Origin: Cololabis saira
Taxonomy: Eukaryota; Chordata; Actinopteri; Beloniformes; Belonidae
DNA: 64,000 bases
NCBI RefSeq assembly: GCF_033807715.1
Contig: NC_084591.1
Coordinates: 47,646,368-47,710,367 of the forward strand
Reading direction: 5' to 3'
Positions 61,750-64,000 of this stretch are shown piece by piece. The translations under genes and the position numbers were made by a program. The first letter of the stretch is position 1; the number at the start of each line of letters is the position of its first letter. The notes beneath the pieces were generated by a model. That model was not told the DNA's origin, searched no databases, and saw nothing but the letters and a program-made list of their open reading frames with translations.

Positions 61750-61909
61750 CAATCTGGGATCTGTTTGCACTGAAAACAGGAGAAAAGAGGACTGGGATCC
61801 CAGAGAAAGAGAAGTCACGGTGGAGGAGTGTGATAAGGCACAAATGATAAGAAGAGAACATATAAAGAAAGAAAATGTTGAGAACTCCTCAGCATTGCAA
61901 CACTTAATG

Positions 61910-61915
61910 AATAAA
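61910..61915 (+). terminator. pnp: pnp poly(A) signal
   Basis: AATAAA lies 161 nt past the stop codon, followed by a GTTTTGTTT T/G-rich stretch, implying a 3' UTR of about 180 nt. Confidence 0.65.
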
Positions 61916-62127
61916 TGCGAGTTTTGTTTATCTAGGAGCTACAGTATTTGTGGGCCTTCGCCTGAGTGCAATATTTCCCACCGCTTAGTTTGATTCTTTT
62001 TCTTTTTTTTTCAATTTAAAGCTCCTCAACTCTAGCCACGAATCTAACTTGCAGGTTAGTTAGTCTGTGTTTTGTTTCTGGCATTCGTTAACTGTTTCAG
62101 CCCTTGGACAAGATAATGATTACATTG

Positions 62128-62466
62128 CACTGCAAAAACTCAAAATCTTAACAAGAATAGTTGTCTTATTTCTAGTTAAAATGTCTAATTTTAGTAAAAA
62201 AAAATCTCATTACACTTAAAACAAGACTCGTCACTGGAAAAAACAACAATTTTCACCTGTTTCAAGTAGATTTTCTCTTGAAATAAGGTGAAAAATCTAC
62301 CAGTGGAACAAGATTTTTTTGCTTGTAATAAGAAGATAAATCAGATTTTTCTACTTATTTCAAGTGAAAATTTACTTGAAACAGGTGAGATTTTTTGACT
62401 AAAAATGAGACATTTTAACTCGAAATAAGACAAATATTCCTGGTAAGATTTTGAGTTTTTGCAGTG
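62128..62466. mobile_element. Palindromic MITE, family A
   Basis: A 339-bp foldback copy with CACTGCAAAAACTCAAAATC at the left and TTTTGAGTTTTTGCAGTG at the right, flanked by TG/TG rather than TA. It is downstream of pnp. Confidence 0.83.
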
Positions 62467-62636
62467 TGATTGTCAATTACATTGACTTTGTGCTCAGTTT
62501 TTATTTCAAAAATGGCATGATGAAAACCAATCTGCATCCACATTAACATTCAACTCCATGTAAGAAAAGATCTTGTTTAAGTTACACCACCGTAAACACA
62601 AACCCAGCCATCCGTGCTCACTGGACATTTGCCAAC

Positions 62637-62890
62637 CTACGATCCATCAATCCATCTTCCCTGGTCACGGGGGCACAGGGACCTCCCTCTCTCCAGCCAC
62701 TTCGTCCAGCTGGTCTGGGAGGATCCCAGGCGTCCCCAGGATCCCTCAAGCATAACCAGGGTCTTCCCAGTTGGACATGTCCAGGAAACCTGAGCATGGA
62801 GGCGTCCAGGAGGCGTCCAGGAGGCGTCCAGGAGGCGTCCCCGCCCAGACGCCCGAGCCGCCTCAGATGGCTTCCCTAGAACCCGCCCAG
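62637..62890 (-). mobile_element. LINE 3' fragment
   Basis: On the minus strand, GGACATGTCCAACTGGGAAG...GATCCTGGGGACGCCTGGGA...GGTCCCTGTGCCCCCGTGAC matches the 3' coding end of common fish L2/Rex-type LINEs and ends in GATGGATTGATGG. A short GGCGTCCAGGA tandem lies within. Confidence 0.65.
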
Positions 62891-62949
62891 TGAGCATGAA
62901 TAGGGGGAATGCATTGACGTCACTGTTCAACTGGACCAGCCCCCTTAAG

Positions 62950-63796
62950 CCTCACCGTATTTTCTGGACTATAAGCTGCACCTGCATATAAGCCGCATCC
63001 GCTCTATTTTAAAAAAAAGATATGCAAGCCGCAGATATTTATGTTGTTAGATTAGATATTTACTACATGTACAGAAGGATTTTGAACTGTAAATGATGTA
63101 CATGTTTGTACCTAAATAGATCCTTTCCTAACAGTGTCTTTTAACACGGCAGCAACTTTGCTGATTAAAACGGGACAGAACCAAGAGAAAATAACCGCTA
63201 TTTATTTATCTCTTTATCTGTTTGAAATCTGCTTCTACCTACTTCTATCTGCTAAAGAAGAAGTAGCTTATTCTTCTTTGCATTTATTTTGTCTTAGTTT
63301 TGATTCTTATTCCGGTTAGAGTGGTGGAAGAAAAATCCACAGAATAGCTGCACCTTTGTATAAGCTGCACGGTTGAAAACCGAAAAAAGTAGCGGCTTAT
63401 AGTCCAGAAAATACAGTACTTGCTATTGGTGCTTGCGTTCACGTCCGTTCACGTCCGTTCGTCCGTCCGTGCACCACCACCCGCAACGTCGCTCGTGTAG
63501 GAGAGCGTGTAGTACCGGCGGTGACAGATAGGGGGCAGTAAGCAGAGCAACAGTTGGAAAAGTGATTAAATATTTAGTAGCAGTAGCAGATTAGAACAAC
63601 AAACAAGTTTACATGACACCATTGGATATTATATATAGGAGATTATAACATTGCTTTGGTTGCTATCTCGGCAAAAGGAAACGGCGCCAGCGACCTCCTC
63701 GTCAGCTGGTATGAGACCGGGACCAGCACCACGCACAGGATATGCGTGGCGGCCATGATGCGTACGTGCTCTGAACTGCAAGTATATCCCAGGCTT
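62950..63796. mobile_element. TTAA-bounded insertion with nested GGACTATAAG MITE
   Basis: It interrupts family H copy 3. Flanks read TTAAGCCT... and ...AGGCTTAA. Inside, 62957-63418 is a MITE with ends CCGTATTTTCTGGACTATAA / TTATAGTCCAGAAAATACAG. The remaining 380 bp has no recognisable coding content. Confidence 0.6.
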
Positions 63797-63897
63797 AACT
63801 CGCACTGAGTGGCAAAAACAGCTGCAACTAGTGGAGAAGACGGGATAACAGCAGATTATCAGCTTAAATTAGCGTCAGTTGGACTTGACAGTGACCC

Positions 63898-64000
63898 GTA
63901 CAGTTACCAAGAACCAGTGGTCCATGGACATTAATATTTGGTACAGTTACCCCAAGAACCAGGGGTCCATGGACATTAATATTTGGTACAGTTACCAAGA
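63898..64000 (-). repeat. 43-bp minisatellite, start of third array
   Basis: Just over two units are visible before the window ends. The strand matches copy 2. Confidence 0.93.

Larger units (their letters stand above)
62897..64000 (-). mobile_element. Family H copy 3, split by another insertion, runs off window
   Basis: The end GCATTGACGTCACTG...GACCAGCCCCCTTAA is separated from ACAGCTGCAACTAGTGGAGA and the 43-bp array (63898 onward) by about 850 bp of inserted DNA bounded by TTAA on both sides. The array continues past 64000. Confidence 0.75.

Noticed and set aside
62573..62930. Possible gene downstream of pnp
   Set aside because: Matches a LINE 3' end in reverse, with a short tandem duplication; no splice-consistent structure.

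Overview
The window is vertebrate genomic DNA, almost certainly from a teleost fish. Split genes have GT-AG introns of about 0.2 to 7 kb, and the introns are packed with DNA transposons, short nonautonomous elements (MITEs), LINE 3' ends, microsatellites and minisatellites of the kinds common in ray-finned fish. Bacterial-style operons, CRISPR arrays and convincing standalone RNA genes were not seen.

Two protein-coding genes are supported by phase-consistent exons. On the minus strand, from about 34.6 kb to beyond the left edge, lies the 5' part of hydin (ciliary central-pair apparatus protein). It has an untranslated first exon and eight coding exons in conserved order, giving the first ~373 residues; a ninth small coding exon at 86-118 is tentative. 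On the plus strand, 43.4-61.9 kb, lies a complete six-exon purine nucleoside phosphorylase gene (pnp) encoding 296 residues with essentially all known active-site positions retained. The genes are divergent with 8.7 kb between their 5' ends. The hydin promoter has a perfect RFX X-box (GTTGCCATGGCAAC); the pnp promoter has two GTCACGTGAC E-box/CLEAR-type palindromes 26 bp apart.

Layout: 0-34.6 kb is hydin exons in long repeat-filled introns, including two Harbinger-like elements flanking exon 6, hAT-like elements with perfect 8-bp target duplications, a TTAA-flanked element carrying a 50-bp satellite, an 18-bp GA-rich array and a 1.66-kb transposon carrying a 43-bp minisatellite. 34.6-43.2 kb is intergenic, with LINE tails, foldback elements and a Tc1/mariner element with a nearly intact transposase. 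43.2-62 kb is pnp; its introns hold a second copy of the 43-bp-satellite element, a 0.9-kb GGAA purine tract, a 3.5-kb nested inverted-repeat element with Myb/SANT-like fragments, and an intron 4 that is almost wholly one transposon. 62-64 kb holds a MITE, a LINE tail and a third 43-bp-satellite element that runs off the window.

The two genes have no obvious shared pathway (motile cilia versus purine salvage or pigment). The most notable points are the promoter motifs, transposons ending 20-50 bp from splice sites, natural filled/empty insertion-site pairs inside the window, and DNA transposons that carry and may spread minisatellites.
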